A stretch of 64,000 nucleotides of DNA from JACOMS01 sp051252005 (GCA_051252005.1 JBPOEZ010000002.1:460022-524021), one strand, 5' to 3'. Shown: positions 51,623 through 61,478, counted from the first letter of the stretch. The notes: generated by a model not told the origin, from the letters alone. Program-made: numbers and translations.

Positions 51623-53827
51623 CTACTCTTCAATACCGTGCGCGGCGAACATGAAGGCGTATTCTTCGGCGTAGTCGAGAAGGCGGCCATATCGGCCTGA
51701 GTTTGAGAAATGGCCTGCGCCCATATTCATACGCATTACAAGAAGATTATCGTCTGTTTTTGTGGCGCGCATTTTAGCGGTCCATTTGGCAGGCTCCCAA
51801 TAGGTCACGCGCGGATCGTTAAGGCCCCCGGAGACAAACATGGGCGGGTAATCGCGGGCTACGATATTGTCATAAGGGGAATAGGCGAGGATGGTTTCGT
51901 AATCCTCAGCCGACTTGATCGGGTTGCCCCATTCTTCCCACTCGGGCGGGGTTAACGGCAAGGTCGCGTCGAGCATGGTGTTCAGCACATCGACGAAAGG
52001 CACGCCGAGATTAATCGAACGCCACATATCCGGCGATTGTATGGTGACAGCGCCCATAAGCTCGCCGCCAGCACTACGGCCTGAGGCGGAGATATTGCCT
52101 TTGCTGACATAACCATGCGCAACAAGGCCTTCGGCGACATCGACGAAATCATTGAAAGTGTTTTCGCGTTTCTTGAGCTTCCCGTCGAGGTACCAATTAT
52201 AACCCATCATAGAGCCGCCGCGCACATGAGCGATGGCGAAGGAGAAACCGCGGTCAAGAGCCGAGAGGCGTAAGGTTGAAAAACTCGGCGAAATAGTGGC
52301 GGAGTAGGCCCCGTAACCATAAAGCCACATGGGTTGGCTGCCGTCTTTCTTGAAGCCTTTTTTATAGACAATCGAGACCGGAATGGGCGTGCCGTCGCGG
52401 GCTTCGATCATTAGGCGTTCGGTTTCGTATTGTGATTTATCATAACCTGACGGCACCTTTTTAACCTTGCGGGTCGTGAGTGTTTTCTGGCTATGGTCGT
52501 AATCAAAAACCGTGTCGGGCGTAATCATGGATTCGTAATCTACGCGAAGCGTGTCTTGCGTAAATTCTGGGTTTACGCCAATGGAAGCCGTGAAGATATT
52601 TTCCGGAAACGCGATGGCGTCGCCAGATATATCGGTTGACCCTTTGGCCGGGTAATTCAGCAGTTCGATTTTTTCAAGGCCGCCGTCGCGGGATTTCATT
52701 GCCATAAACCCGTCAAATGTCTGTAGGTCTAAAAGATAATTACTATCCGAACCTTTAATCAGAGTTTCCCAGTTATCAACAGACGGCGCGTTGTCGGCGG
52801 CGCGGACAAGGCGGGAGTTTTTATGGGTGTCATTGGCTAGAATATAAAAATAGCCATGAGCGTGATCGATGGTTTGGGTAAAGCCAGCCTCGCGAGAGAT
52901 AAGCGGAACGAGTTCGCCGGACAGGTCAGCGGATAGAGCGTAACTTTCCTGAACTTCGCCTTGGCCCGTAGCGATGATAAAGAACTCTTCAGAGCTCGTT
53001 TTTTCAAAACCAATAAAAAAGCCGTCATCTTTTTCAGTGTAGATGGTGCGGTCCGCGCTTTGCGCTGTGCCCAGCTTATGGGCTTTAATGTTTTTTGAAT
53101 GCCAGCGGCCCTGTTCAAGTAGGGCGTAAATGAGCGTGCTGCCGTCGGCGCTGAAATCAATATCGCCGCCTACGTCGCTCAGCACATCTGTAAGATACTC
53201 GCCTGTGGTCAGATCTTTGACTTTGACCTGATAGCGCTCATCACCCGCCGTATCGAAGGCGTAGGCGAGGTAGCGGTTGTCGGAACTGATTTTCCAATCC
53301 CCGATGACAAAATACTTATACCCTTTAGCCAAAGCAGTTTCGTCCATGAAGACAGTCTCTTTGCCCGTTTCCAAATTCTTGCGGGCGCGAGTGCGGTATT
53401 CTGCGCCCTCCTTAAAGTACCAGCGATATTCATATCCGTTTGTGACATAGGGTACGGACTCTTCAGTTTCATCTGTGCGCCCTTTAAACTCTTCGAAGAT
53501 TTTATCCGCAAGGGGCTGATGCGGTTTTAAAAACTCTTGATAATAGGCGTTCTCCGCCTTGAGGTACTCAAGCACATCTTCGTCGTCTGTTTCAGGGTAA
53601 TCTGGGTCTTTCAGCCAAAAATAGGGATCAGATAGCGTCTTGCCGTGATACTCGCGCTCGCTCGGTTTTTGCTCGGCCATAGGCGCCGGCGAAGCGAGCT
53701 GTTTGATGCGGGTGATGTCAACGTTGCTAGTTTTCATAATGGGCGCGTCTGTATCAGGTGTTTCCGATTGGCAAGCAGACAGTGCAAGACCTATGGCAAG
53801 CGCGCTGGCTAAAATAATCGATTTCAT
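51623..53827 (-). CDS. Oligopeptidase B-like S9A peptidase, lipoprotein
   Basis: A 734-residue protein when started at ATG 53827 (GGGGA before it), with a lipoprotein signal (lipobox LSAC). The propeller domain opens with YHGKTLSDPYFWLKDPDYPE and the catalytic domain has SASGRSAGGELMGAV (Ser), GLNDPRV (Asp region) and GAGHFSNSGR (His). It is nearest oligopeptidase B (protease II), which cuts after basic residues, but exported as a lipoprotein; classic PtrB is cytosolic. Three exported S9/M49-type peptidases in the window suggest strong peptide scavenging. Confidence 0.9.
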   Translation of the reverse strand: MKSIILASALAIGLALSACQSETPDTDAPIMKTSNVDITRIKQLASPAPMAEQKPSEREYHGKTLSDPYFWLKDPDYPETDDEDVLEYLKAENAYYQEFLKPHQPLADKIFEEFKGRTDETEESVPYVTNGYEYRWYFKEGAEYRTRARKNLETGKETVFMDETALAKGYKYFVIGDWKISSDNRYLAYAFDTAGDERYQVKVKDLTTGEYLTDVLSDVGGDIDFSADGSTLIYALLEQGRWHSKNIKAHKLGTAQSADRTIYTEKDDGFFIGFEKTSSEEFFIIATGQGEVQESYALSADLSGELVPLISREAGFTQTIDHAHGYFYILANDTHKNSRLVRAADNAPSVDNWETLIKGSDSNYLLDLQTFDGFMAMKSRDGGLEKIELLNYPAKGSTDISGDAIAFPENIFTASIGVNPEFTQDTLRVDYESMITPDTVFDYDHSQKTLTTRKVKKVPSGYDKSQYETERLMIEARDGTPIPVSIVYKKGFKKDGSQPMWLYGYGAYSATISPSFSTLRLSALDRGFSFAIAHVRGGSMMGYNWYLDGKLKKRENTFNDFVDVAEGLVAHGYVSKGNISASGRSAGGELMGAVTIQSPDMWRSINLGVPFVDVLNTMLDATLPLTPPEWEEWGNPIKSAEDYETILAYSPYDNIVARDYPPMFVSGGLNDPRVTYWEPAKWTAKMRATKTDDNLLVMRMNMGAGHFSNSGRYGRLLDYAEEYAFMFAAHGIEE

Positions 53828-53961
53828 AATCATCCCCTATAAATTTAGACTGTATCTACGACAGAAGTCGGATAATGCCAAGGGGGAAGGAAATTCGGAG
53901 CGGGGCAGGCTATTTGAGCAAGCCTTGCCCGTCCACCTATAAGGCGGAGAGGCATAGCCCC

Positions 53962-55266
53962 CTACAAAATAAACTTACTCAAATCCTGATCTGCGGCTAG
54001 TTTGCCGACGTGGTCTTTCACGTAGGCCGCGTCGATGGTCAGGCTTTCGCCGCCTTTGTCAGTCGCGGTGAAGCTTATGTCGTCGAGCAGGCGCTCCATG
54101 ACCGTGTGCAGACGCCGCGCGCCGATATTTTCTACGGAAGCGTTTACGTCAGCGGAAATTTTGGCGATCTCGGCTATGCCGTCTTCGGTGAAATCGAGTG
54201 TGACGTCTTCGGTGGCCATGAGGGCTTTATATTGTTTGATAAGGCTCGCTTCCGGTTCGGTTAAGATGCGGACGAAGTCTTTTTCCGTCAGTGCGCGCAG
54301 TTCGACTCGGATCGGGAGGCGGCCTTGAAGCTCGGGCAGCATGTCTGACGGCTTGGCCACATGGAACGCGCCAGACGCGATAAATAGAATATGGTCGGTT
54401 TTGACGGGGCCGTATTTTGTCGACACGGTTGTGCCCTCGATAAGCGGGAGCAGATCGCGCTGTACGCCTTCGCGGGAGACATCTGCGCCGCGCGCATTAG
54501 AACGTGCTGTGATTTTGTCGATCTCGTCCAGAAAGACAATCCCATCATTTTCCGCGCGCTCAACGGCTTCGCGGGTGATCGAGTCGTCATCGATAAGTTT
54601 GTCGGCTTCTTCGGAGAGAAGCGGGCCGTGCGCGTCGCCAATTCGCATGGTAACTTTCTTGGTTTTGCCCATGCCCTTGCCAAACAAAGAGCCTAGATCA
54701 AGCATGCCCATGCCACCGCCCGGTTGTCCCGGAATGTCGATGCCTTGGAACGGCGAGGCTGTATCGGATAATTCAAGATCAACGGTTTCGTCGTCAAGTT
54801 CTCCGGCCTGCAACCTTTCGCGGAATTTGCGCCGTGTGGCTTCGCCAGACGTTTCGCCCGTCAGCGCATCAAGAATACGCTTCTCTGCGGCCATCTCGGC
54901 TTGCGCTTTGACTTGTTCGCGCTTCATGTCCCTGATCATAGAGATAGACGTCTCGATGAGGTCGCGGATAATTTGCTCTACGTCGCGGCCAACATAACCA
55001 ACCTCGGTAAATTTAGTTGCTTCGATTTTGATGAAAGGCGCCTGAGCAAGCTTGGCGAGGCGGCGGGAGATTTCAGTTTTACCAACGCCTGTGGGGCCAA
55101 TCATAAGAATATTTTTTGGCGTCACTTCGTGGCGAAGATCTTCGGAAACGCGGCGACGGCGCCAGCGGTTACGAAGGGCAATGGCCACGGCGCGCTTAGC
55201 ATCGCTTTGCGCGACGATGTGGCGGTCAAGTTCTGAAACAATCTCGCGGGGTGAAAAATCAGTCAT
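53962..55266 (-). CDS. hslU: ATP-dependent protease ATPase subunit HslU
   Basis: A 434-residue AAA+ unfoldase: SPREIVSELDRHIVAQSDAKRAVAIALRNRWRRR (split), Walker A GPTGVGKTE, the I-domain with MGMLDLGSLFG, Walker B IVFLDEIDKI, and the end DLSKFIL, which docks into HslV. It unfolds substrates for the HslV peptidase. HslV, usually just upstream, is not present; the neighbour is a membrane protein. Confidence 0.97.
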   Translation of the reverse strand: MTDFSPREIVSELDRHIVAQSDAKRAVAIALRNRWRRRRVSEDLRHEVTPKNILMIGPTGVGKTEISRRLAKLAQAPFIKIEATKFTEVGYVGRDVEQIIRDLIETSISMIRDMKREQVKAQAEMAAEKRILDALTGETSGEATRRKFRERLQAGELDDETVDLELSDTASPFQGIDIPGQPGGGMGMLDLGSLFGKGMGKTKKVTMRIGDAHGPLLSEEADKLIDDDSITREAVERAENDGIVFLDEIDKITARSNARGADVSREGVQRDLLPLIEGTTVSTKYGPVKTDHILFIASGAFHVAKPSDMLPELQGRLPIRVELRALTEKDFVRILTEPEASLIKQYKALMATEDVTLDFTEDGIAEIAKISADVNASVENIGARRLHTVMERLLDDISFTATDKGGESLTIDAAYVKDHVGKLAADQDLSKFIL

Positions 55267-55313
55267 AGGTCATCCTTCTCTACTGCGACTAGATAAGAAG
55301 AGGCGGCAAATGT

Positions 55314-56381
55314 TCAAGGCTTATAGTCAGGATCAAAGGGCGGCGGGAAAATTGGCAGGTCTGGCAAAACTTTTAAAAGCGCCGCCCGCGCGTGATGCCA
55401 TCCCGCCCCTAAGAAAATAACGGCTGCGCCGATCAACAGAAATGTGAGCGCCGAAATTTTACCAAATCCCAATCCTGTATCGGACATGAGAAAGGCCACC
55501 GCAAATCCCGCATAGCCTAGAGACGAGACAAGCAGCGCCCTCCTATTTATCGCGAGTCCAATAAGGGCGACGATGAAAACCATAAACATTAATATACCCG
55601 CGTCACCTTTATCCAAGGTCGGCATGGGTACAAGGTTGAAAAGCGTAACGGTATTTACGCGCACAAGTTCAATGGCGAGTCCGTGAATGATAAGCGGCGC
55701 GGCGGTAAAATGGAGCCAAAAAGCATTGTCCGCGAACCGCGTTGTGCGGTGCTTATCTTCCATATCGTAGCGCATAGCGGCTATGAAGGTCACAATGCCG
55801 CCCGTAAATAAAACCCAGCCCGTCGCGTCTTTCATCAAATTTGGAGCCATAGAAGTCGTGATATTAAAAAACAGCGAGAGCGTAGCTATGGCGATCAAGG
55901 CCACACAAAACGGTAGTCTCACGCGCCAATAGAAAACGAGCATAGCGGCGAGAGTTAAACTCGCGACCGTCACAGAACCGCCGAGCCCCATATTGCCTAA
56001 AACAACGCCGACGCCGCGCTGTGTAAACACCAGAAAGGCCAACGCCGTGATGAGGGTCGGGAGATGCTGACGTTTCTTTTTGCCAAAATACTCGGCCATG
56101 AACGCCATGATTATGGCCGCTATTATAAAGGACATTCCGCCGCCAAAGACTGCCGCCATAACCGAGAGGCCAAGGGCAAATAGGCCTATGCCGATGGCAA
56201 TGAATACATCCGAGAAGCTACGAATGAACCGCATATGGTCTTCATTGCCAATAACGGCGGCGTTGGCTGCGGGCGCTTCAGGGGCGTAGGACGCTTTGAG
56301 CCGCATGGTTTTAGCCTGCGCTGCGCTGATGATACCCGCTTCAAGCGCGGCATCGATTTGGTCTTGGGTCATCTGTGTCAT
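55314..56381 (-). CDS. Polytopic membrane protein (DUF2157/DUF4401-like)
   Basis: A 355-residue protein from the ATG at 56381; the longer reading adds an unlike N-terminus. A short soluble N-terminus (MTQDQIDAALEAGIISAAQAKTMR, a helical SHOCT/DUF2157-type start) precedes about ten hydrophobic helices in close order. The family resembles DUF2157/DUF4401 membrane proteins of unknown function. It precedes hslU by 47 bp on the same strand. Confidence 0.65.
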   Translation of the reverse strand: MTQMTQDQIDAALEAGIISAAQAKTMRLKASYAPEAPAANAAVIGNEDHMRFIRSFSDVFIAIGIGLFALGLSVMAAVFGGGMSFIIAAIIMAFMAEYFGKKKRQHLPTLITALAFLVFTQRGVGVVLGNMGLGGSVTVASLTLAAMLVFYWRVRLPFCVALIAIATLSLFFNITTSMAPNLMKDATGWVLFTGGIVTFIAAMRYDMEDKHRTTRFADNAFWLHFTAAPLIIHGLAIELVRVNTVTLFNLVPMPTLDKGDAGILMFMVFIVALIGLAINRRALLVSSLGYAGFAVAFLMSDTGLGFGKISALTFLLIGAAVIFLGAGWHHARAALLKVLPDLPIFPPPFDPDYKP

Positions 56382-56491
56382 GGCGCGACGATAGCAGATC
56401 TGCGTGCAAGCCTTAACCTGAAAATACAGAAGCTGTTGCCCCTTGCGAGTCTGGTCAAAAGCGCCCATTTAGAGAACAACTAAGGAGAGCT

Positions 56492-57067
56492 GTGATGTTC
56501 ATACAGACCGAAGACACGCCGAACCCGGCAACGCTGAAATTTTTACCTGGCCGAGATGTGGCAGGGTCAGGACGTCCGGCGCTTGATTTTAAGCGCGGGG
56601 ATAATGTATCCGGCGCGCCGCTCGCTGAAATGCTGTTCATGATTCCGGATGTGAAAGGTGTGTTCTTTGGCGCGGACTTTGTCTCTGTGACAAAATCCGA
56701 GGACGCGCTTTGGAAGCATTTGAAGCCTGCCGTGCTGGGCGCGATAATGGATTTCTTTGTTGCAGGCGGTACGCCGCTCACAGACCAAATCGCTAACGAA
56801 GCGGAGGAAGACCGCGTTTATGAGGGCGAAACCCTTGAGATTGTTGAGCAGATAAAAGAGCTGATCGAACTTCGAGTGCGCCCTGCCGTGGCGCAAGACG
56901 GCGGCGATATTGTGTTTAAACATTTTGACGAAGACGGCACAGTGTTCCTCGAAATGCGCGGCGCTTGTGCCGGATGTCCGTCATCAACCATGACGCTTAA
57001 ATCTGGCATTGAAAACCTACTCAAGCATTACGTCCCCGAAGTGACGAGCGTTGAGCAGGCCGCGTAA
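56492..57067 (+). CDS. NFU-type iron-sulfur carrier protein
   Basis: A 191-residue protein with an Nfu N-terminal domain (MFIQTEDTPNPATLKFLPG) and a C-terminal NifU-like domain with the cluster motif GACAGCPSSTMTLK (CxxC). It passes [4Fe-4S] clusters to apo-proteins. It precedes tsaB directly (stop TAA followed at once by TTG), part of the conserved nfu-tsaB-rimI-fur order. Confidence 0.95.
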   Translation: MMFIQTEDTPNPATLKFLPGRDVAGSGRPALDFKRGDNVSGAPLAEMLFMIPDVKGVFFGADFVSVTKSEDALWKHLKPAVLGAIMDFFVAGGTPLTDQIANEAEEDRVYEGETLEIVEQIKELIELRVRPAVAQDGGDIVFKHFDEDGTVFLEMRGACAGCPSSTMTLKSGIENLLKHYVPEVTSVEQAA

Positions 57068-57730
57068 TTGATCATTCTCGGCCTTGATACGACAGGCAGA
57101 CATTGCACCGCCGCGCTTATTCATGCCGAGGGAGCCGATACGCAGAACTGCCTTGCTCAAAAATCCGAAAATATCGGACGCGGACACGCGGAACGGCTTG
57201 CGCCCATGGTGCAAGAGATATTACGAGAGGCAGATATTACGCCGCCTCAAATTGACCGCATAGCCGTCTGCACAGGCCCAGGCAGCTTTACAGGTCTGCG
57301 TGTGGCGCTCGCTTTCGCTAAAGGCTTTGCCTTGCCGCATAATATCCCCGTGATTGGGATTTCGGCTCTCGAAGTCATAGCCACTCAGATCGATCCGCAA
57401 AAAGAAAAAAAGGTCGTTTCAGTCATGGATGTTCGGCGCGGGCAAGTGTGCTGGGCCGCTTATGATAAAGGCCGCGAAATACAGCCTCCGGTGACTGAAG
57501 ACTTAGAGACGGCTAAGGCCGCGATTGCTGCGTTTGGTTATGACAAGCTTTCCGGAGACGGAGCTCATCTTATTGAGACCGAGTCTTCTGTTCAGCATGT
57601 CTCTGGCCCATCTTTAGCATTTCTTGCCAAAGACCTCGCGCCCAAAGACTATCCTTCGGTTCCTCTATATTCTCGCGGGCCGGATGCAAAATTGCCCGGC
57701 GGGATTACGCCAAAGCTTCCGCCGCTATAA
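57068..57730 (+). CDS. tsaB: tRNA t6A synthesis protein TsaB
   Basis: A 220-residue ASKHA-fold protein starting with TTG immediately after nfu. It has IILGLDTTGRHCTAALI, HAERLAPMVQEIL and CTGPGSFTGLRVALAFAKG. It is the non-catalytic partner of TsaD in making t6A at position 37 of tRNAs. Its stop overlaps rimI by one base. Confidence 0.94.
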   Translation: MIILGLDTTGRHCTAALIHAEGADTQNCLAQKSENIGRGHAERLAPMVQEILREADITPPQIDRIAVCTGPGSFTGLRVALAFAKGFALPHNIPVIGISALEVIATQIDPQKEKKVVSVMDVRRGQVCWAAYDKGREIQPPVTEDLETAKAAIAAFGYDKLSGDGAHLIETESSVQHVSGPSLAFLAKDLAPKDYPSVPLYSRGPDAKLPGGITPKLPPL

Positions 57731-58164
57731 TGACTTGCCGCCGCCTGACGCAGCAGGACGCGCCAGCCATGGCGGCGCTTCATGCCGCCGGATTTGATAA
57801 AGGCTGGCCCGAAGGCGATATGATTTTACATGTGCAAGACGATATTACGGTCGGGATTGGTAATCCACTGTCCGGGTTTCTGATTATCCGTCCTGCCGAA
57901 GATCAAGCCGAGCTTTTAACCATTACCACAGAGCCCGCGGCGCGGGGGCAAGGGCTTGGGAAAAAATTATTGATAGCAGGTGAACAAGCCGCTGCATTGC
58001 AAGACATCAATATTCTTTTTCTAGAGGTCGCTGAAGATAATGATCCCGCCATCGCACTGTATAGGTCTTGCGGCTACGAGGCGTTTGGACGCCGTCCTGC
58101 CTATTATCGCCGCGCAAATGGACGGGTCGCGGCTTTGACTTTTCGTAAAAAGCTGGACGCGTGA
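57730..58164 (+). CDS. rimI: RimI-type ribosomal S18 alanine N-acetyltransferase
   Basis: A 144-residue GNAT enzyme. The acetyl-CoA site is TTEPAARGQGLGKKLLIAG (Q/RxxGxG), followed by LEVAEDNDPAIALYRSCGYEAFGRRPAYYRR, the RimI signature. It probably acetylates the N-terminal Ala of S18. It is coupled to tsaB by one-base overlap. Confidence 0.92.
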   Translation: MTCRRLTQQDAPAMAALHAAGFDKGWPEGDMILHVQDDITVGIGNPLSGFLIIRPAEDQAELLTITTEPAARGQGLGKKLLIAGEQAAALQDINILFLEVAEDNDPAIALYRSCGYEAFGRRPAYYRRANGRVAALTFRKKLDA

Positions 58165-58228
58165 ATGGCAAGCGGCTAGAGACGTTTTGAGGACGCTCAG
58201 AGATCATAGCGTCATAAGCGAGGCAAGA

Positions 58229-58636
58229 ATGGGTAGTTGGATAGAACGAAAATGCGCAGAGCGCGGACTTCGTATGACAGAACAAAGGCGCGTGATCGCT
58301 AAAGTTTTGTCTGAGGCTGATGATCACCCTGACGCGGAAGAGCTTTACAAGCGCGCGGCCGATATTGATTCGAATATTTCATTGGCGACGGTTTACCGGA
58401 CTGTTCGGTTGTTTTCTGATGCTGGTATTATTGAGACGCATGATTTCCGCGACGGACGGGCGCGCTACGAAACTGCTGACGAAGAACATCATGACCATTT
58501 AATTGATGTGGTTACTGGTGAAGTCATTGAATTTGTCGATGACGAGATCGAAGCTTTGCAGGAACGCATTGCTAAAAAGCTTGGCTATGAACTCGTAGAT
58601 CACCGGCTTGAACTTTATGGTAAAAAACTCACGTAG
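58229..58636 (+). CDS. fur: Fur/Mur family metalloregulator
   Basis: A 135-residue protein from the ATG at 58229 (GAGG six bases upstream). The winged helix has RMTEQRRVIAKVLSEADDHPDAEELYKRA and ISLATVYRTVRLFSDAGII; the metal-binding part has EEHHDHLIDVVTGEVIEF. The CxxC structural zinc site of E. coli Fur is replaced by VVTG, as in alphaproteobacterial Fur/Mur, so it may answer to manganese as well as iron. It ends the tsaB-rimI-fur run; only 6 bp before the DUF3144 gene. Confidence 0.92.
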   Translation: MGSWIERKCAERGLRMTEQRRVIAKVLSEADDHPDAEELYKRAADIDSNISLATVYRTVRLFSDAGIIETHDFRDGRARYETADEEHHDHLIDVVTGEVIEFVDDEIEALQERIAKKLGYELVDHRLELYGKKLT

Positions 58637-58642
58637 GACATT

Positions 58643-58945
58643 ATGGCAGACGATGTAACAGACGAACAAAAGGTATTCTTTAAACGGGTTGATGCTCATG
58701 TAAGTTTGGCCAACAGTCATATTGCCGATGGCGAAATGATGGGGCCGATTACGGGCGCCATGATGTTTGGTACTGCGCGGTTTAATGCTTGGATGGTCGC
58801 ATTCGGATCAGAAAATGTCGAGCACCTGAAAACAGTTAAAGACGAAACGCTCGAACTTTTTACCAAACAATATTCGGATATGATGGCTCAGCATCTTGAT
58901 TATTATGTCGAGAATTATGACGCCCTTCAAAAGCAGCCAAAATAG
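58643..58945 (+). CDS. DUF3144 domain protein
   Basis: A 100-residue, all-helical acidic protein of the DUF3144 family: KVFFKRVDAHVSLANSHI, GPITGAMMFGTARFNAWMVA. It is 6 bp from fur and 6 bp from the next gene, so it belongs to the same operon. Function unknown. Confidence 0.85.
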   Translation: MADDVTDEQKVFFKRVDAHVSLANSHIADGEMMGPITGAMMFGTARFNAWMVAFGSENVEHLKTVKDETLELFTKQYSDMMAQHLDYYVENYDALQKQPK

Positions 58946-58951
58946 AGATAT

Positions 58952-59401
58952 ATGAAGACCACCTTGCGATATTTGTTAGCGTGGATTGCCGCCGTTTTGG
59001 CGTGCACGATTACGGCCTCAATTATCTCAACGCAGCGCGTGATTAATGCGTTAAACGCGTCTGGCGGGGCGGCGAGCTTTGGTGACCGTGTGTCTATGGC
59101 CCTTTATGATTTGCTGCATTTTGGCGTTCTTTACGGCGTATTTATTGTCATCGCATTTCTTATCGCCTTCATTGCGGGCGGCTTTGTATTTCGTTTTGCG
59201 AAAACAGGGCGCTTCTTTGTCTATATCACGGCGGGCGCAGTCGCCATGGGCGTGATGTTATTTTTGATGAAACAGGTGTTTTTCGGTGTCCCGATTGTGG
59301 GCGGCGCGCGCGACGGAGCTGGCCTTGCTCTGCAAATGTTTGCGGGCGGTCTTGGCGGTTATGTGTTTCACCGTCTCTCTTTGGCGAAATCCTCCGCTTA
59401 A
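58952..59401 (+). CDS. Hypothetical four-helix membrane protein
   Basis: A 149-residue protein with four hydrophobic helices (about 6-26, 48-75, 82-108 and 118-140). Several Gly-rich stretches (FIAGGFVF, AGGLGGYVF) suggest tight packing. No family recognised. It lies 6 bp after the DUF3144 gene, at the end of the run from nfu. Confidence 0.65.
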   Translation: MKTTLRYLLAWIAAVLACTITASIISTQRVINALNASGGAASFGDRVSMALYDLLHFGVLYGVFIVIAFLIAFIAGGFVFRFAKTGRFFVYITAGAVAMGVMLFLMKQVFFGVPIVGGARDGAGLALQMFAGGLGGYVFHRLSLAKSSA

Positions 59402-59461
59402 GGCTTTATCTGCGGCGGTCTTAGGGCTACGGTGCACGCCAAATAACCCGCAGAGACAGAC

Positions 59462-60529
59462 ATGACAAAAACGGCCCTTATTTCAGGCATTACCGGACAA
59501 GACGGCGCATATTTGGCGAAGCTTTTGCTCGGCAAAGGCTATGTTGTTCACGGCATTAAGCGCCGCTCTTCTAGTTTTAACACGCAGCGTATTGATGATC
59601 TTTATGTTGATCCGCATGTGCCCGACGCTCAGCTCTTTTTACATTATGGTGACCTAACCGATTCGACTAATATTTTGCGTATTGTGCAGGAAACCAAACC
59701 GGATGAGATTTATAATCTCGCCGCGCAGTCCCACGTGCAGGTAAGCTTTGAAACGCCGGAATATACGGCGAATTCTGATGCGATTGGCGTGCTACGTTTT
59801 CTCGAAGCCATCCGTATTTTAGGGATGGAAAAAACGTGCAAATTTTACCAAGCCTCTACGTCGGAGCTTTACGGAAAAGTACGCGAAACCCCGCAAAATG
59901 AAGACACGCCCTTCTACCCGCGTAGTCCTTATGCTGCGGCGAAAATTTACGCTTACTGGATTACGGTTAATTACCGCGAAGCTTACGGCATGCATGCCTC
60001 CAACGGTATATTATTTAACCATGAAAGTCCGATGCGCGGGGAGACTTTTGTCACCCGCAAAATCACGCGGGCTGTGGCGGCGATCCACCACGGTTTGCAA
60101 GACGAAATTTTTCTCGGCAATCTCGATGCTAAGCGGGACTGGGGACACGCCCGAGATTATGTCGAAGGCATGTGGCGCATGATGCAGCAAGACACGCCGG
60201 ATGATTATGTTCTCGGTACGGGCGAAACCCATTCCGTGCGTGAATTTGTCGAACTCGCTTTTGCTAAAACAGGCGTTACTATTGCTTGGAGCGGCGAAGG
60301 CATTGACGAAATTGGTACTAACGCAGCATCGGGCAAAGTTTTGGTACGGATTGATTCGCGTTATTTCCGCCCCACAGAGGTCGAGCTTTTGCTCGCCGAT
60401 CCAAGCAAAGCAAAAAATAAACTTGGCTGGGAACATACCGTATCGTTCAAAGAGCTTGTCGACGAGATGGTGCAAAGCGATCTTGATTTAATGTCCCGCG
60501 AAAAAGACCGCAAACAGCGCCATGACTAG
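59462..60529 (+). CDS. gmd: GDP-mannose 4,6-dehydratase
   Basis: A 355-residue extended SDR. NADP loop: ALISGITGQDGAYLAKLLL; then HGIKRRSSSFNTQRIDDLY, YQASTSELYGKV, the catalytic YAAAKIYAYW (YxxxK) and ILFNHESPMRGETFVTRKIT, all Gmd-specific. It converts GDP-mannose to GDP-4-keto-6-deoxymannose, the first step to GDP-fucose. Overlaps fcl by 8 bases. Confidence 0.97.
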   Translation: MTKTALISGITGQDGAYLAKLLLGKGYVVHGIKRRSSSFNTQRIDDLYVDPHVPDAQLFLHYGDLTDSTNILRIVQETKPDEIYNLAAQSHVQVSFETPEYTANSDAIGVLRFLEAIRILGMEKTCKFYQASTSELYGKVRETPQNEDTPFYPRSPYAAAKIYAYWITVNYREAYGMHASNGILFNHESPMRGETFVTRKITRAVAAIHHGLQDEIFLGNLDAKRDWGHARDYVEGMWRMMQQDTPDDYVLGTGETHSVREFVELAFAKTGVTIAWSGEGIDEIGTNAASGKVLVRIDSRYFRPTEVELLLADPSKAKNKLGWEHTVSFKELVDEMVQSDLDLMSREKDRKQRHD

Positions 60530-61478
60530 CTATAGCCTAGAGGGCAAGAGGGTTTGGGTTGCGGGTCATCGCGGCATGGTGGGCTCGGCGATTGTTCGCA
60601 GGCTTGCACGCGAAAACCCAAAAGAGATTATTACGGTGACGCGCGAGGCGCTAAACCTACTCGACCAAACCGCCGTCAATACATGGATGGCAGAGACTAA
60701 GCCTGACGCAATATTTTTAGCCGCGGCCAAGGTTGGCGGGATTGCCGCAAACGATACCTATCCGGCGCAGTTTCTGTTTGAGAACACGATGATGGCATCG
60801 AACATTATTCATGCGGCCTATGTCAATAAGACCGAAAAGCTGCTGTTCCTTGGCTCGTCTTGTATCTATCCTAAATATGCGGAACAGCCCATCAAAGAAG
60901 ACTCGCTTTTGGAAGGGGCGCTTGAGCCGACTAATCAGTGGTACGCAATAGCGAAAATATCTGGCCTGATGATGTGCAGAGCTTATCGCCGCCAATATGG
61001 CTGCGATTTCATTGCGGCTATGCCGACCAATTTATACGGCCCAGGAGATAATTATAATTTGGAAAACTCTCACGTTATTCCCGCACTTCTACGGAAAGCT
61101 CATGAGGCTAAAATAAACGGCGCGGAGTCTATGGAGATTTGGGGAAGCGGAACTCCGCGCCGTGAATTTATGCACGCAGATGATTGCGCCGATGGTTTGG
61201 TTTTTGCCATGAAAAACATCTCGCAGGAACAACACGTCAATATCAGTGCAGGAACGGATTTACCGATTGAAGACCTAGCCCGTCTCGTGATGAAGGTTGC
61301 TGGATTTGAGGGAGAACTCAACAAAGACACATCACGGCCAGATGGAACACCCCGTAAGATCATGGACGATCACGCGCTTAAATCTATGGGGTGGACCCCG
61401 TCTATTGGTTTGGAAGAAGGCTTAAAAGACGCCTATGACTGGTTCTTGAAACACCAAGGCGAATTACGAGGCGTTTAA
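60522..61478 (+). CDS. fcl: GDP-L-fucose synthase
   Basis: A 318-residue SDR that epimerises and reduces the Gmd product to GDP-L-fucose. NADP loop VWVAGHRGMVGSAIVRRL, AAAKVGGIAAND, LGSSCIYPKYAEQPI and the catalytic YAIAKISGLMM (YxxxK). With gmd it supplies GDP-fucose for surface polysaccharide. No glycosyltransferase is adjacent. Confidence 0.97.
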   Translation: MTSYSLEGKRVWVAGHRGMVGSAIVRRLARENPKEIITVTREALNLLDQTAVNTWMAETKPDAIFLAAAKVGGIAANDTYPAQFLFENTMMASNIIHAAYVNKTEKLLFLGSSCIYPKYAEQPIKEDSLLEGALEPTNQWYAIAKISGLMMCRAYRRQYGCDFIAAMPTNLYGPGDNYNLENSHVIPALLRKAHEAKINGAESMEIWGSGTPRREFMHADDCADGLVFAMKNISQEQHVNISAGTDLPIEDLARLVMKVAGFEGELNKDTSRPDGTPRKIMDDHALKSMGWTPSIGLEEGLKDAYDWFLKHQGELRGV

